Shown in pieces: positions 26,547 through 34,235 of a DNA stretch of 48,738 bases. The DNA lies in the NCBI RefSeq assembly GCF_902706035.1, contig NZ_CACSJA010000037.1, positions 1-48,738 on the forward strand, in the 5' to 3' direction. How positions within the stretch are numbered: position 1 is the first letter of the stretch; each line of letters opens with the position of its first letter. The position numbers and the translations under genes are program-made. This DNA comes from Pantoea sp. 18069 (GTDB lineage: Bacteria; Pseudomonadota; Gammaproteobacteria; Burkholderiales; Burkholderiaceae_C). The notes below the pieces were generated by a model, which worked only from the letters and a program-made list of their open reading frames with translations, was not told the origin of the DNA and ran no database searches.

Positions 26547-27587
26547 TCAGGAAAAAGAGGGCGCAGCGAACCACGGCTGCACGCTGGCAGGCAGGCTGCG
26601 CCCCGTCTGGTGCGCGCGCTCAAGCAACTGCCAGTAATAGCGGTAGCTCGCGCGGTCATGGAGCACGCCATCGGCACTGATCGGAGCCCAGTGCACGGCG
26701 GCGGCGGACAGCAGTATCTGCGCGGCCTGATCGATTTCGGGCTGCGCAGGTGCAAAGGCCGTCAGGATGGAACGGATCTGGCCCGGATGGATACTCCACA
26801 TCCGTGTATAGCCGAACTCGCGCGCGGCGCGCATTGCTGCTGCCTGCATGCGATCAGGGTCTTTGAATTCCGTGACCACGCAGTGCGATGGCACCTTGCC
26901 GTGGGCATGGCAGGCAGCGGCGATCTCCAGCTTGGCACGCACCACCAGCGGGTGCTCGAACTGGCCTTGCACGCCCATGGCCGAACCGGGAATGGCGCCG
27001 CCGTGGGCCGAGACGAAGTCCATCAGGCCGAACGAGATGCTCTGCACGCGCGGATGGGCGGCGATCTCGAAAGCGCGGTAGACGGCCGCTGGCGACTCGA
27101 TCAGCACGTGCAGCGGCAGATGGCCGCCCGAGGCGCGCTCCAGCGCCTTCTCGGCAAGCAGCACGTCATCGACGGTCTCGACCTTGGGCACCATGATGTA
27201 GGCCAGGCGATGGCTGGCCTCGCCGACGATGGTTGCCATGTCTTCGGCAAATGCGGGGTGGTCGACCGCGTGCACGCGCGCCGCGACGCGGGCCTGCGGA
27301 TCGGACTCGCGCGCCAGCTGCGCAACCAGGCGCGCATGCGCGGCTTCGTCACCCACCGGAGCGCCGTCTTCGCAGTCCAGCGTCACGTCGAACACGCAGG
27401 TGCCGAACTCGGCGGTCATCTCGGCCTGCAGCTCCAGGCTCTTGCGCATGCGCAATTCCACGCCGCTGTAATGGTCGCAGACCGGCAGGCGCTGGGCGCT
27501 GGCCTGCGCATCGAGCAGCACCGCGGCCGGATGGGCTGGCGTCTTGGCGCAAGAATCAGCGAAAGAATCGACGGGCAAGGAGCTCAT
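26547..27587 (-). CDS. CoA-ester lyase, HpcH/HpaI-CitE superfamily
   Basis: The 346-residue product has the CitE-like TIM-barrel signatures: FDVTLDCEDGAPVGDEAAHAR with Asp71, Glu73 and Asp74, Glu164 in LIESPAAVY, and RMWSIHPGQI near residue 280. Family members cleave or condense acyl-CoA esters such as malyl-CoA or citramalyl-CoA, with a divalent metal bound through the acidic residues. The segment SFGLMDFVSAHGG replaces the more common GxEDL form, so this is a divergent subfamily. The ATG at 27587 overlaps the TGA of tam, which implies coupled translation with the trans-aconitate methyltransferase. Substrate is unproven. Confidence 0.75.
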   Translation of the reverse strand: MSSLPVDSFADSCAKTPAHPAAVLLDAQASAQRLPVCDHYSGVELRMRKSLELQAEMTAEFGTCVFDVTLDCEDGAPVGDEAAHARLVAQLARESDPQARVAARVHAVDHPAFAEDMATIVGEASHRLAYIMVPKVETVDDVLLAEKALERASGGHLPLHVLIESPAAVYRAFEIAAHPRVQSISFGLMDFVSAHGGAIPGSAMGVQGQFEHPLVVRAKLEIAAACHAHGKVPSHCVVTEFKDPDRMQAAAMRAAREFGYTRMWSIHPGQIRSILTAFAPAQPEIDQAAQILLSAAAVHWAPISADGVLHDRASYRYYWQLLERAHQTGRSLPASVQPWFAAPSFS

Positions 27588-28360
27588 GGGGCGCGCTTCG
27601 CAACAATGAACAGGCGGGGAAACGCCAGCAGGCGCTGGCCGTCTGCACGCAGGCAATAGGCCAGCGCCACGCGGCGCTCGTATTCTTCAAGAAAGGCGGC
27701 TTGCAGCGCTTCGGGCAGCGGATCGACGAACGACTTGAGGCCGGTGCTGCGCAGCCACTGCACGATGGCCTGGGCGTCGGTCATCGGATGCTGGTAGATG
27801 GTGTGCCAGACATCGACCTGCGCGGCATGCGGTGCGAGCAGGTCGTAGTAGTCATGGATGCCCAAAATGGCACGGCCGGCGGCCACCTTCGCGGCGATGT
27901 GCGGCGCGAACTGCGGCAAGGCGGCAACCTCGCGCATCAGGTGATGCGAAGGCTCGTTGAAATTGTCCGGCATCTGGACGGCAAGCACGCCGCCCGGAGC
28001 CAGGGCCGCGAACAAACGCGCAATCAGTTGCTGGTGCCCGCCCACCCATTGGAGCGCGGCATTCGCATAAATCAGATCGGGCGCCTGCGAAGGCGCCCAA
28101 TCGGCAATGTCAGCCTGGTCGAAGACCAGTTGGGGCAGGCGCTGGCGGGCTTGCGCCAGCATGGCTGCGGAATTGTCCACCCCCAGGATCTGCGCCTGGG
28201 GGAAACGTTGCGCCAGCAGCTCGGTGGAGTTGCCTGGACCACACCCCAGGTCCACCACATGGGCGGGACCGGGATGATCGACCCGGGCCAGCAGATCGCT
28301 GGCCGGGCGCGTGCGCTCCTGCGCAAAACGCAGGTAGAGCGCGGGGTTCCAGTCGGCCAT
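27584..28360 (-). CDS. tam: trans-aconitate 2-methyltransferase
   Basis: The 258-residue product closely follows the E. coli Tam pattern from the first residue (MADWNPALYLRFAQERTRPA) to the end (LLAFPRLFIVAKR). The SAM-binding motif VVDLGCGPGNSTELL is at about residues 35-49. Tam methylates trans-aconitate, a spontaneous by-product that inhibits aconitase. Its place between mdh and the aconitase genes fits that role. It follows mdh by 18 bases and overlaps the next gene by four. Confidence 0.93.
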   Translation of the reverse strand: MADWNPALYLRFAQERTRPASDLLARVDHPGPAHVVDLGCGPGNSTELLAQRFPQAQILGVDNSAAMLAQARQRLPQLVFDQADIADWAPSQAPDLIYANAALQWVGGHQQLIARLFAALAPGGVLAVQMPDNFNEPSHHLMREVAALPQFAPHIAAKVAAGRAILGIHDYYDLLAPHAAQVDVWHTIYQHPMTDAQAIVQWLRSTGLKSFVDPLPEALQAAFLEEYERRVALAYCLRADGQRLLAFPRLFIVAKRAP

Positions 28361-28378
28361 CGGGCTGCGCGGCTTTCT

Positions 28379-29365
28379 TTACAGCAGGTGCTTGACGCCG
28401 TCTTGCTCGCCTTGCAGCTCGGCCAGCGTCTTGTTGATGCCTTCTTGCGAGAACGCATCGATTTCCAGGCCTTCGACGATCTTGTATTCGCCGCCTTCGG
28501 TGGTCACGGGGAAACCGAAGACCACGCCGGCAGGAATGCCATATTCGCCATTCGAAGGCACGCCCATCGTGACCCATTCGCCGTTCGAGCCCAGGGCCCA
28601 GTCGCGCATGTGGTCGATGGCGGCGTTGGCAGCCGAAGCCGCCGACGACAGGCCGCGTGCGGCGATGATGGCCGCGCCGCGCTTGCCGACCGTGGGCAGG
28701 AACACGTTGGCGTTCCATTCCTGGTCGTTGATCATTTCCTTGACCGACTTGCCGTCGACCGTGGCGAAACGGTAGTCAGCGTACATCGTGGGCGAATGGT
28801 TGCCCCAGACAGTCAGCTTGCGGATGTCGCCGACCTTGAAACCGGCCTTGGCCGCGAGCTGCGAAGCTGCACGGTTGTGGTCCAGGCGCAGCATGGCGGT
28901 GAAGTTCTTTGCCGGCAGGTCGGGCGCCGACTTCATCGCGATGTAGGCGTTGGTGTTGGCGGGGTTGCCGACGACCAGCACCTTGACGTTGCGCGAAGCG
29001 ACGGCATTCAGGGCCTTGCCCTGGGCCGTGAAGATCTGGGCGTTGGCGGCCAGCAGGTCGGCACGTTCCATGCCGGGGCCGCGGGGACGCGCGCCGACCA
29101 GCAAAGCGTAGTCGGTGCCCTTGAAGGCTTCCAGGGGGTCGGAATGGGCTTCGATGCCGGCCAGCAGCGGGAAAGCGCAGTCTTCGAGTTCCATGATCAC
29201 GCCCTTGAGCGCGTTCTGGGCCTTTTCGTCAGGAATTTCCAGGAGTTGCAGAATGACGGGCTGATCCTTGCCCAGCATTTCGCCCGAAGCGATGCGAAAC
29301 AGCAGCGCGTAACCGATTTGACCAGCAGCGCCAGTGACGGCGACGCGAACAGGTGCTTTGCTCAT
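28379..29365 (-). CDS. mdh: malate dehydrogenase
   Basis: The 328-residue product is the cytosolic-type malate dehydrogenase found in many betaproteobacteria. The NAD-binding motif TGAAGQIGYALLFRIA (Gly12, Gly15, Gly18) starts near the N-terminus. The catalytic histidine is in VWGNHSPTMYAD, about residue 190. It oxidises malate to oxaloacetate, the co-substrate for the gltA product. It is the first gene of the minus-strand TCA arm and reads away from the GntR regulator. Confidence 0.96.
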   Translation of the reverse strand: MSKAPVRVAVTGAAGQIGYALLFRIASGEMLGKDQPVILQLLEIPDEKAQNALKGVIMELEDCAFPLLAGIEAHSDPLEAFKGTDYALLVGARPRGPGMERADLLAANAQIFTAQGKALNAVASRNVKVLVVGNPANTNAYIAMKSAPDLPAKNFTAMLRLDHNRAASQLAAKAGFKVGDIRKLTVWGNHSPTMYADYRFATVDGKSVKEMINDQEWNANVFLPTVGKRGAAIIAARGLSSAASAANAAIDHMRDWALGSNGEWVTMGVPSNGEYGIPAGVVFGFPVTTEGGEYKIVEGLEIDAFSQEGINKTLAELQGEQDGVKHLL

Positions 29366-29457
29366 AGTGATAACTCCAGAAACAGAAAAAATGGTGGGCG
29401 CATCTTGCACCAGCCTCTGTTGTCCAGCCAAGCCTGTGCCCCCGCAAACAGCCTGCA

Positions 29458-29487
29458 AGTGTACTCGTGATTTTGCCCGCCAGTCAA
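29458..29487 (-). promoter_or_regulatory. candidate mdh promoter
   Basis: Read on the minus strand, TTGACT (29487-29482) and TACACT (29463-29458) are spaced by 18 bases, giving a predicted start about 85 bases ahead of the mdh ATG. The palindrome at 29499-29510 lies just upstream of the -35 element. Confidence 0.5.
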
Positions 29488-29488
29488 T

Positions 29489-29516
29489 TTGTCTTATGTC
29501 TTATATAAGATATGAT
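29489..29516 (+). promoter_or_regulatory. regulator promoter with embedded palindromic operator
   Basis: TTGTCT (29489-29494) and TATGAT (29511-29516) are spaced by 16 bases. The perfect palindrome TCTTATATAAGA (29499-29510) fills the spacer, and matching A/T bases extend it to 29496-29513 with one mismatch per arm. A repressor bound here would exclude RNA polymerase from the regulator promoter and could also act on the divergent mdh promoter. Confidence 0.6.
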
Positions 29517-29577
29517 AGGCCCGCTGTGCAATGTGCGCCTCGACGCGTCGCCGGGCGCCTTCCATTCACAAAACAAC

Positions 29578-30357
29578 ATGTCTTCCTCTTCCTCCCCCAC
29601 CTCTGACACGCCCGTGGCGCCACCCGCGCCGGGCCCGGCTTTCAGCCCCCTTTACCAGCAGATCAAGGGGCTGATCCTGCAGAGCCTGGAGGCTGGAGAG
29701 TGGCGCCCCGGCGAGCTGATCCCCAGCGAAATGGAACTTGCCGCGCGCTTTCGCGTGAGCCAGGGCACGGTGCGCAAGGCCATTGACGAGCTGGCCGCCG
29801 AAAACCTCGTGATGCGCCGCCAGGGCAAGGGCACCTTCGTCGCCACCCACGCCGCCCAGCAGGTCCAGTACCGCTTTCTCAAGCTGCAGCCCGACTCCGG
29901 CGACCAGCGCGAGGAAGGCCGCGCCCAGCGCCAGATCATGGAGTGCAAGCGCGTGCGGGCATCCGCCGAGATCGCGCGCCTGCTCGCGCTGCGCAGCGGC
30001 GATGCGGTGATGCAGGTGCGCCGGGTGCTGGCGTTTGTCGGCACACCGACCATTCTCGAGGATATCTGGCTGCCCGGCCAGGCCTTCAAGGGCCTGAGCG
30101 CCGAGCAGATCGGCGCCTACCAGGGCCCGACCTACGCGATGTTCGAGCTCGAATACGGCGTGCGCATGGTGCGCGCGGACGAGAAAATCCGCGCCGTGCT
30201 GCCCGACGCCGAGCAGGCGGAACTGCTCAATGTAAGTACTTCTACACCATTGCTCAGCGTCGAGCGTGTAGCCTACACTTACAACGATGTTCCGATGGAG
30301 TTACGGCGCGGGCTGTACCGCACCGACACCCACCACTACCGCAATGCCCTGAATTAG
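29578..30357 (+). CDS. GntR-family regulator, HutC/UTRA type
   Basis: The 259-residue product has a Pro/Ser-rich N-terminal tail and a GntR winged helix at about residues 25-90 (GELIPSEMELAARFRVSQGTVRKAIDEL, RRQGKGTFV). A UTRA effector domain follows to the C-terminus (GDAVMQVRRVLAFVG, then ELRRGLYRTDTHHY). It lies between the divergent mdh and sdh arms, which makes it the prime candidate for a local TCA-cycle regulator; the effector may be a TCA acid or derived metabolite. The ATG at 29578 was preferred over one at 29512 because the latter overlaps the predicted -10 element. Confidence 0.88.
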   Translation: MSSSSSPTSDTPVAPPAPGPAFSPLYQQIKGLILQSLEAGEWRPGELIPSEMELAARFRVSQGTVRKAIDELAAENLVMRRQGKGTFVATHAAQQVQYRFLKLQPDSGDQREEGRAQRQIMECKRVRASAEIARLLALRSGDAVMQVRRVLAFVGTPTILEDIWLPGQAFKGLSAEQIGAYQGPTYAMFELEYGVRMVRADEKIRAVLPDAEQAELLNVSTSTPLLSVERVAYTYNDVPMELRRGLYRTDTHHYRNALN

Positions 30358-30506
30358 TCCGGTGATTCATGAGCCAAGCGGCAGCAAACCAACGCAATTG
30401 GAGAAATAGCGGCAGCAAGCGGGCCTTTGCTGCTGCATTGCAATAGAATTTTGCGGCGATCGCATTGCCCGATTACGAAGCAGTTACCACCCACGAAAGC
30501 ACATCA

Positions 30507-30941
30507 ATGACAGAGTTAGCCAAAAAGCGGCCCGAGTTCCGCAACATCAACGCACTCAAAGACCTCCCCACCTACCGCATGCCTGCGGCTGCCTGGGTCT
30601 CGATCCTGCACCGCATCAGCGGCGTGATCATGTTCGTGCTGCTGCCGTTCATCGTGTGGATGCTCGACAAGTCGTTGACGTCGGAGATTTCGTTCGACGC
30701 GTTCACGGCCGCGTTCCGCGCGGGCGTGGGCTTCGTGCCCGGCTGGTTCCTGAAACTGACGGTCCTGGCGCTGATCTGGGCCTACCTGCACCACTTCGTC
30801 GCCGGCCTGCGCCACATCTGGATGGACCTGAGCCATTCCGCCGTGACCAAGGAATTCGGCAAGTCGTCGGCCATCACCACGCTGGTGATCAGCATCGCCC
30901 TGGCCGTGGTCCTGGGCGCCAAGCTGTTCGGCCTGTACTGA
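30507..30941 (+). CDS. sdhC: succinate dehydrogenase cytochrome b556 subunit
   Basis: The 144-residue product has three predicted membrane helices. It carries HRISGV at residues 35-40 and HHFVAGLRHIWMD, in which His96 aligns with the heme ligand of E. coli SdhC. It anchors the SdhAB enzyme and helps form the quinone site. The ATG at 30507 starts the conserved MTELAKKRPEFRNIN. The 149-base upstream spacer has a possible -10 TAGAAT (30444-30449) and a short inverted repeat, GCAGCAA and TTGCTGC. sdhD begins 35 bases after the stop. Confidence 0.93.
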   Translation: MTELAKKRPEFRNINALKDLPTYRMPAAAWVSILHRISGVIMFVLLPFIVWMLDKSLTSEISFDAFTAAFRAGVGFVPGWFLKLTVLALIWAYLHHFVAGLRHIWMDLSHSAVTKEFGKSSAITTLVISIALAVVLGAKLFGLY

Positions 30942-30976
30942 TCCGCTCCCCGCACCCTGAACAAGAAGGAATTCCC

Positions 30977-31342
30977 ATGTCCGTGAATTACGGCTCCAAG
31001 CGCACCGTCGTCGGTGCCCACTACGGTCTGCGCGACTGGCTCGTCCAGCGCGGCACCGCGGCCATCATGGCCCTCTTCACCATCGTCCTGCTGGCCCAGG
31101 TGATCTTCTCCAAGGGCGCGATCGGCTACGACCTGTGGGCCGGCATTTTCGCCGCCCAGTGGATGAAGGGCCTGACTTTCGCCGTGATCATTGCGCTCGC
31201 CTGGCACGTCTGGGTCGGCATGCGCGACGTCTGGATGGACTATGTCCAGCCGGTGTTCGTCCGTTTCGTGCTGCAGGTTCTGACCCTGGTCTGGCTGGTG
31301 GCCTGCGCGGCCTGGGGTTTCCAGGTGCTGTGGCGCCTGTGA
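30977..31342 (+). CDS. sdhD: succinate dehydrogenase membrane anchor subunit
   Basis: The 121-residue product has three membrane helices. In LAWHVWVGMRDVWMDYV, His77 aligns with the second heme ligand and Tyr89 with the quinone-site tyrosine of E. coli SdhD (spacing of 12 residues conserved). The AGAAGGA ribosome binding site lies before the ATG at 30977. The gene sits between sdhC and sdhA with short gaps, so it is co-transcribed. Confidence 0.93.
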   Translation: MSVNYGSKRTVVGAHYGLRDWLVQRGTAAIMALFTIVLLAQVIFSKGAIGYDLWAGIFAAQWMKGLTFAVIIALAWHVWVGMRDVWMDYVQPVFVRFVLQVLTLVWLVACAAWGFQVLWRL

Positions 31343-31376
31343 TCGAGCAAACGATCTCCACGATTGAAGGTTAAGA

Positions 31377-33182
31377 ATGAGCTATACCAAAGCAAAAATC
31401 ACCAAGCGCAAGTTTGACGTCGTCATCGTCGGCGCTGGCGGCTCCGGCATGCGTGCCGCGCTGGAACTGTCGCGCGCCGGCCTGAATGTGGCCTCGCTGT
31501 CCAAGGTCTTCCCCACGCGCTCGCACACCGTGGCCGCCCAGGGTGGCGTGTCGGCTTCGCTGGGCAACATGTCCGAAGACAACTGGCACTATCACTTCTA
31601 CGACACCATCAAGGGCTCCGACTGGCTCGGCGACCAGGATGCGATCGAGTTCATGTGCCGTGAAGCCCCCAAGGTGGTCTACGAGCTCGAACACTTCGGC
31701 ATGCCGTTCGACCGCAACCCCGATGGCACCATCTACCAGCGTCCGTTCGGCGGCCACACCGCCAACTACGGCGAAAAGCCCGTGCAGCGCGCCTGCGCCG
31801 CGGCCGACCGTACCGGTCACGCCATGCTGCACACGCTGTACCAGCAGAACGTCAAGGCCAAGACCAACTTCTTCGTCGAGTGGATGGCGCTGGACCTGAT
31901 CCGCAACGAAGCCGGCGACGTCGTCGGTGTCACGGCCCTCGAACTCGAGACCGGCGACCTGTACGAACTGCAGGCCAAGGCCGTGCTGCTGGCCACCGGC
32001 GGCGCGGGCCGCATCTTCGCGGCTTCGACCAATGCCTTCATCAACACCGGCGACGGCTTAGGGATGGCGGCACGCGCCGGCATTCCGCTGCAGGACATGG
32101 AATTCTGGCAATTCCACCCCACGGGCGTGGCCGGCGCGGGCGTACTGCTGACCGAAGGCTGCCGCGGCGAAGGCGCGATCTTGCTCAACAGCGAAGGCGA
32201 GCGCTTCATGGAGCGCTATGCGCCCACGCTCAAGGATCTGGCACCGCGTGACTTCGTGTCGCGCTCGATGGACCAGGAAATCAAGGAAGGTCGCGGCTGT
32301 GGTCCGAACAAGGACTACGTGATGCTCAAGCTCAGCCACCTGGGCGCGGACACCATCCACAAGCGCCTGCCTTCGGTCTACGAAATCGGCGTGAACTTCG
32401 CCAACGTCGACATCACCAAGGAAGACATTCCCGTGGTGCCGACCATTCACTACCAGATGGGTGGTATTCCCACCAACATCAACGGCCAGGTCGTGGTGCA
32501 CGACGGCCAGTCCAACCAGGTCGTCAATGGCCTGTACGCCGTGGGCGAATGCTCCTGCGTGTCGGTGCACGGCGCCAACCGCCTGGGCACCAACTCGCTG
32601 CTCGACCTGCTGGTCTTCGGCAAGGCCGCCGGCCGCCACATCGTCGACTTCGTTCGCACCGGTGTCGAGCACCAGCCCATGCCCGCCGACGGCGCCGACC
32701 GCACCCTGGCGCGCCTGAACCAGCTGCAGGACTCGGCCGAAGGCACCTACGCCCAGGACGTGGCCGGCAACATCCGCACCACCATGCAGCAGCATGCGGG
32801 CGTGTTCCGCACGCAAAAGAGCATGGACGAAGGCGTCGTGAAGATCAACGCCATCCGCGACACCGTGGCTGCCGTGACCCTCAAGGACAAGTCCATGGTC
32901 TGGAACACGGCGCGCATGGAAGCGCTGGAAGTCGACAACCTGATCGAAGTCGCCCAGGCCACCATGACTTCGGCCGCCGCCCGCACCGAGTGCCGTGGCG
33001 CCCACACCGTGTACGACTACGAGCACGACGCCGACCACGCCGAATTCCCGCTGGGTCGCAACGACAAGGAATGGCTCAAGCACACCTTGTGGCACAGCGC
33101 GGGCAACCAGCTCAGCTACAAGCCCGTGAACCTCAAGCCCCTGACGGTGGACAGCGTGCCTCCCAAGGTCCGCACGTTCTGA
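31377..33182 (+). CDS. sdhA: succinate dehydrogenase flavoprotein subunit
   Basis: The 601-residue product has the FAD-binding motif DVVIVGAGGSGMRAALELS. His50 in RSHTVAAQGGVSA is the predicted covalent FAD site. The substrate-site motif GANRLGTNSLLDLLVFG is intact. It oxidises succinate to fumarate at the cytoplasmic face of the membrane. The flavinylation factor SdhE is encoded two genes later. The gene lies 34 bases after sdhD and 28 before sdhB. Confidence 0.97.
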   Translation: MSYTKAKITKRKFDVVIVGAGGSGMRAALELSRAGLNVASLSKVFPTRSHTVAAQGGVSASLGNMSEDNWHYHFYDTIKGSDWLGDQDAIEFMCREAPKVVYELEHFGMPFDRNPDGTIYQRPFGGHTANYGEKPVQRACAAADRTGHAMLHTLYQQNVKAKTNFFVEWMALDLIRNEAGDVVGVTALELETGDLYELQAKAVLLATGGAGRIFAASTNAFINTGDGLGMAARAGIPLQDMEFWQFHPTGVAGAGVLLTEGCRGEGAILLNSEGERFMERYAPTLKDLAPRDFVSRSMDQEIKEGRGCGPNKDYVMLKLSHLGADTIHKRLPSVYEIGVNFANVDITKEDIPVVPTIHYQMGGIPTNINGQVVVHDGQSNQVVNGLYAVGECSCVSVHGANRLGTNSLLDLLVFGKAAGRHIVDFVRTGVEHQPMPADGADRTLARLNQLQDSAEGTYAQDVAGNIRTTMQQHAGVFRTQKSMDEGVVKINAIRDTVAAVTLKDKSMVWNTARMEALEVDNLIEVAQATMTSAAARTECRGAHTVYDYEHDADHAEFPLGRNDKEWLKHTLWHSAGNQLSYKPVNLKPLTVDSVPPKVRTF

Positions 33183-33210
33183 TCGCCCCGCAGCCCGACG
33201 AGAAAAAACC

Positions 33211-33912
33211 ATGAAGCGCAAATTCCAAATCTACCGCTACGATCCGGACAAGGACGCCAAGCCCTACATGCAAACCGTGGAGGTCGAGCTCGACGGCCAC
33301 GAGCGCATGCTGCTCGACGCCCTGGTCAAACTCAAGGAACAGGATCCTTCGATCTCGTTCCGCCGCTCGTGCCGCGAAGGCGTCTGCGGCTCGGATGCGA
33401 TGAACATCAACGGCAAGAACGGTCTGGCCTGCCTGACCAACATGAACACCTTGCCCGGCACCATCGTTCTCAAGCCCCTGCCCGGCCTGCCGGTCATCCG
33501 CGATCTGATCGTGGACATGACGCAGTTCTTCAAGCAGTACCACTCGATCAAGCCGTACCTGATCACCGAGACCATCACGCCCGAGAAGGAGCGCCTGCAG
33601 TCGCCCGAAGAGCGTGAAGAGCTCAACGGCCTGTACGAGTGCATTCTGTGCGCGAGCTGCTCGACCAGCTGCCCCTCGTTCTGGTGGAACCCCGACAAGT
33701 TCGTCGGTCCCGCAGGCCTGCTGCAGGCCTACCGCTTCATCGCCGACAGCCGCGACGAAGCCACGGGCGCGCGCCTGGACAACCTGGAAGATCCGTACCG
33801 GTTGTTCCGCTGCCACACCATCATGAACTGCGTGGACGTGTGCCCCAAGCACCTGAACCCCACGAAGGCCATCGGCAAGATCAAGGAACTGATGGTGCGC
33901 CGCGCCATCTGA
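33211..33912 (+). CDS. sdhB: succinate dehydrogenase iron-sulfur subunit
   Basis: The 233-residue product carries the [2Fe-2S] ligands Cys54, Cys59 and Cys74 (SCREGVCGSDAM, NGLACL; an Asp replaces the fourth Cys, as in E. coli). The [4Fe-4S] and [3Fe-4S] motifs are CILCASCSTSCPS and FRCHTIMNCVDVCPKHLNP. It relays electrons from FAD to the quinone site. Its TGA overlaps the sdhE ATG by one base. Confidence 0.97.
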   Translation: MKRKFQIYRYDPDKDAKPYMQTVEVELDGHERMLLDALVKLKEQDPSISFRRSCREGVCGSDAMNINGKNGLACLTNMNTLPGTIVLKPLPGLPVIRDLIVDMTQFFKQYHSIKPYLITETITPEKERLQSPEEREELNGLYECILCASCSTSCPSFWWNPDKFVGPAGLLQAYRFIADSRDEATGARLDNLEDPYRLFRCHTIMNCVDVCPKHLNPTKAIGKIKELMVRRAI

Positions 33913-34211
33913 TGCACATGACGAACACCCTGCTCGACGAACGCGAACGCAACCTGCTTCAGTGGCGCAGCCGCCGGGGCCTGGTCGAGAACGACATCTT
34001 CATCGGGCAGTTCTTCGCCACCTACGGAGACCAGCTGACGCACAGACACGCAGCTGGCCTGTCTGCCTTGATGGACTTGGCAGACAACGACCTTCTGGAC
34101 CTGTTCTTGCATCGCAAGGAGCCGGAAGGCGCACTCGACACAGAAGAAATCAAAGAAGTGCTGGAACTGGTGCGCAAGCGCCAGCCCGGATCACTTTCAC
34201 ATGTAGGCTAG
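33912..34211 (+). CDS. sdhE: FAD assembly factor SdhE
   Basis: The 99-residue product belongs to the SdhE/YgfY (DUF339) family. It carries the essential RGxxE motif at Arg22 to Glu26 (RRGLVEND) and the helical FLHRKEPEGAL region. SdhE promotes covalent attachment of FAD to SdhA. The ATG at 33912 overlaps the sdhB stop; a second ATG at 33918 is equally possible. Location directly after sdhB is functionally coherent. Confidence 0.93.
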   Translation: MHMTNTLLDERERNLLQWRSRRGLVENDIFIGQFFATYGDQLTHRHAAGLSALMDLADNDLLDLFLHRKEPEGALDTEEIKEVLELVRKRQPGSLSHVG

Positions 34212-34235
34212 GCAAACTAGAGAAGGAAGTTGGAA

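Noticed and set aside
30358..30506. A riboswitch-like leader before sdhC.
   Set aside because: Only a 7-bp hairpin (GCAGCAA with TTGCTGC) is present, without a larger conserved fold that I can recognise.
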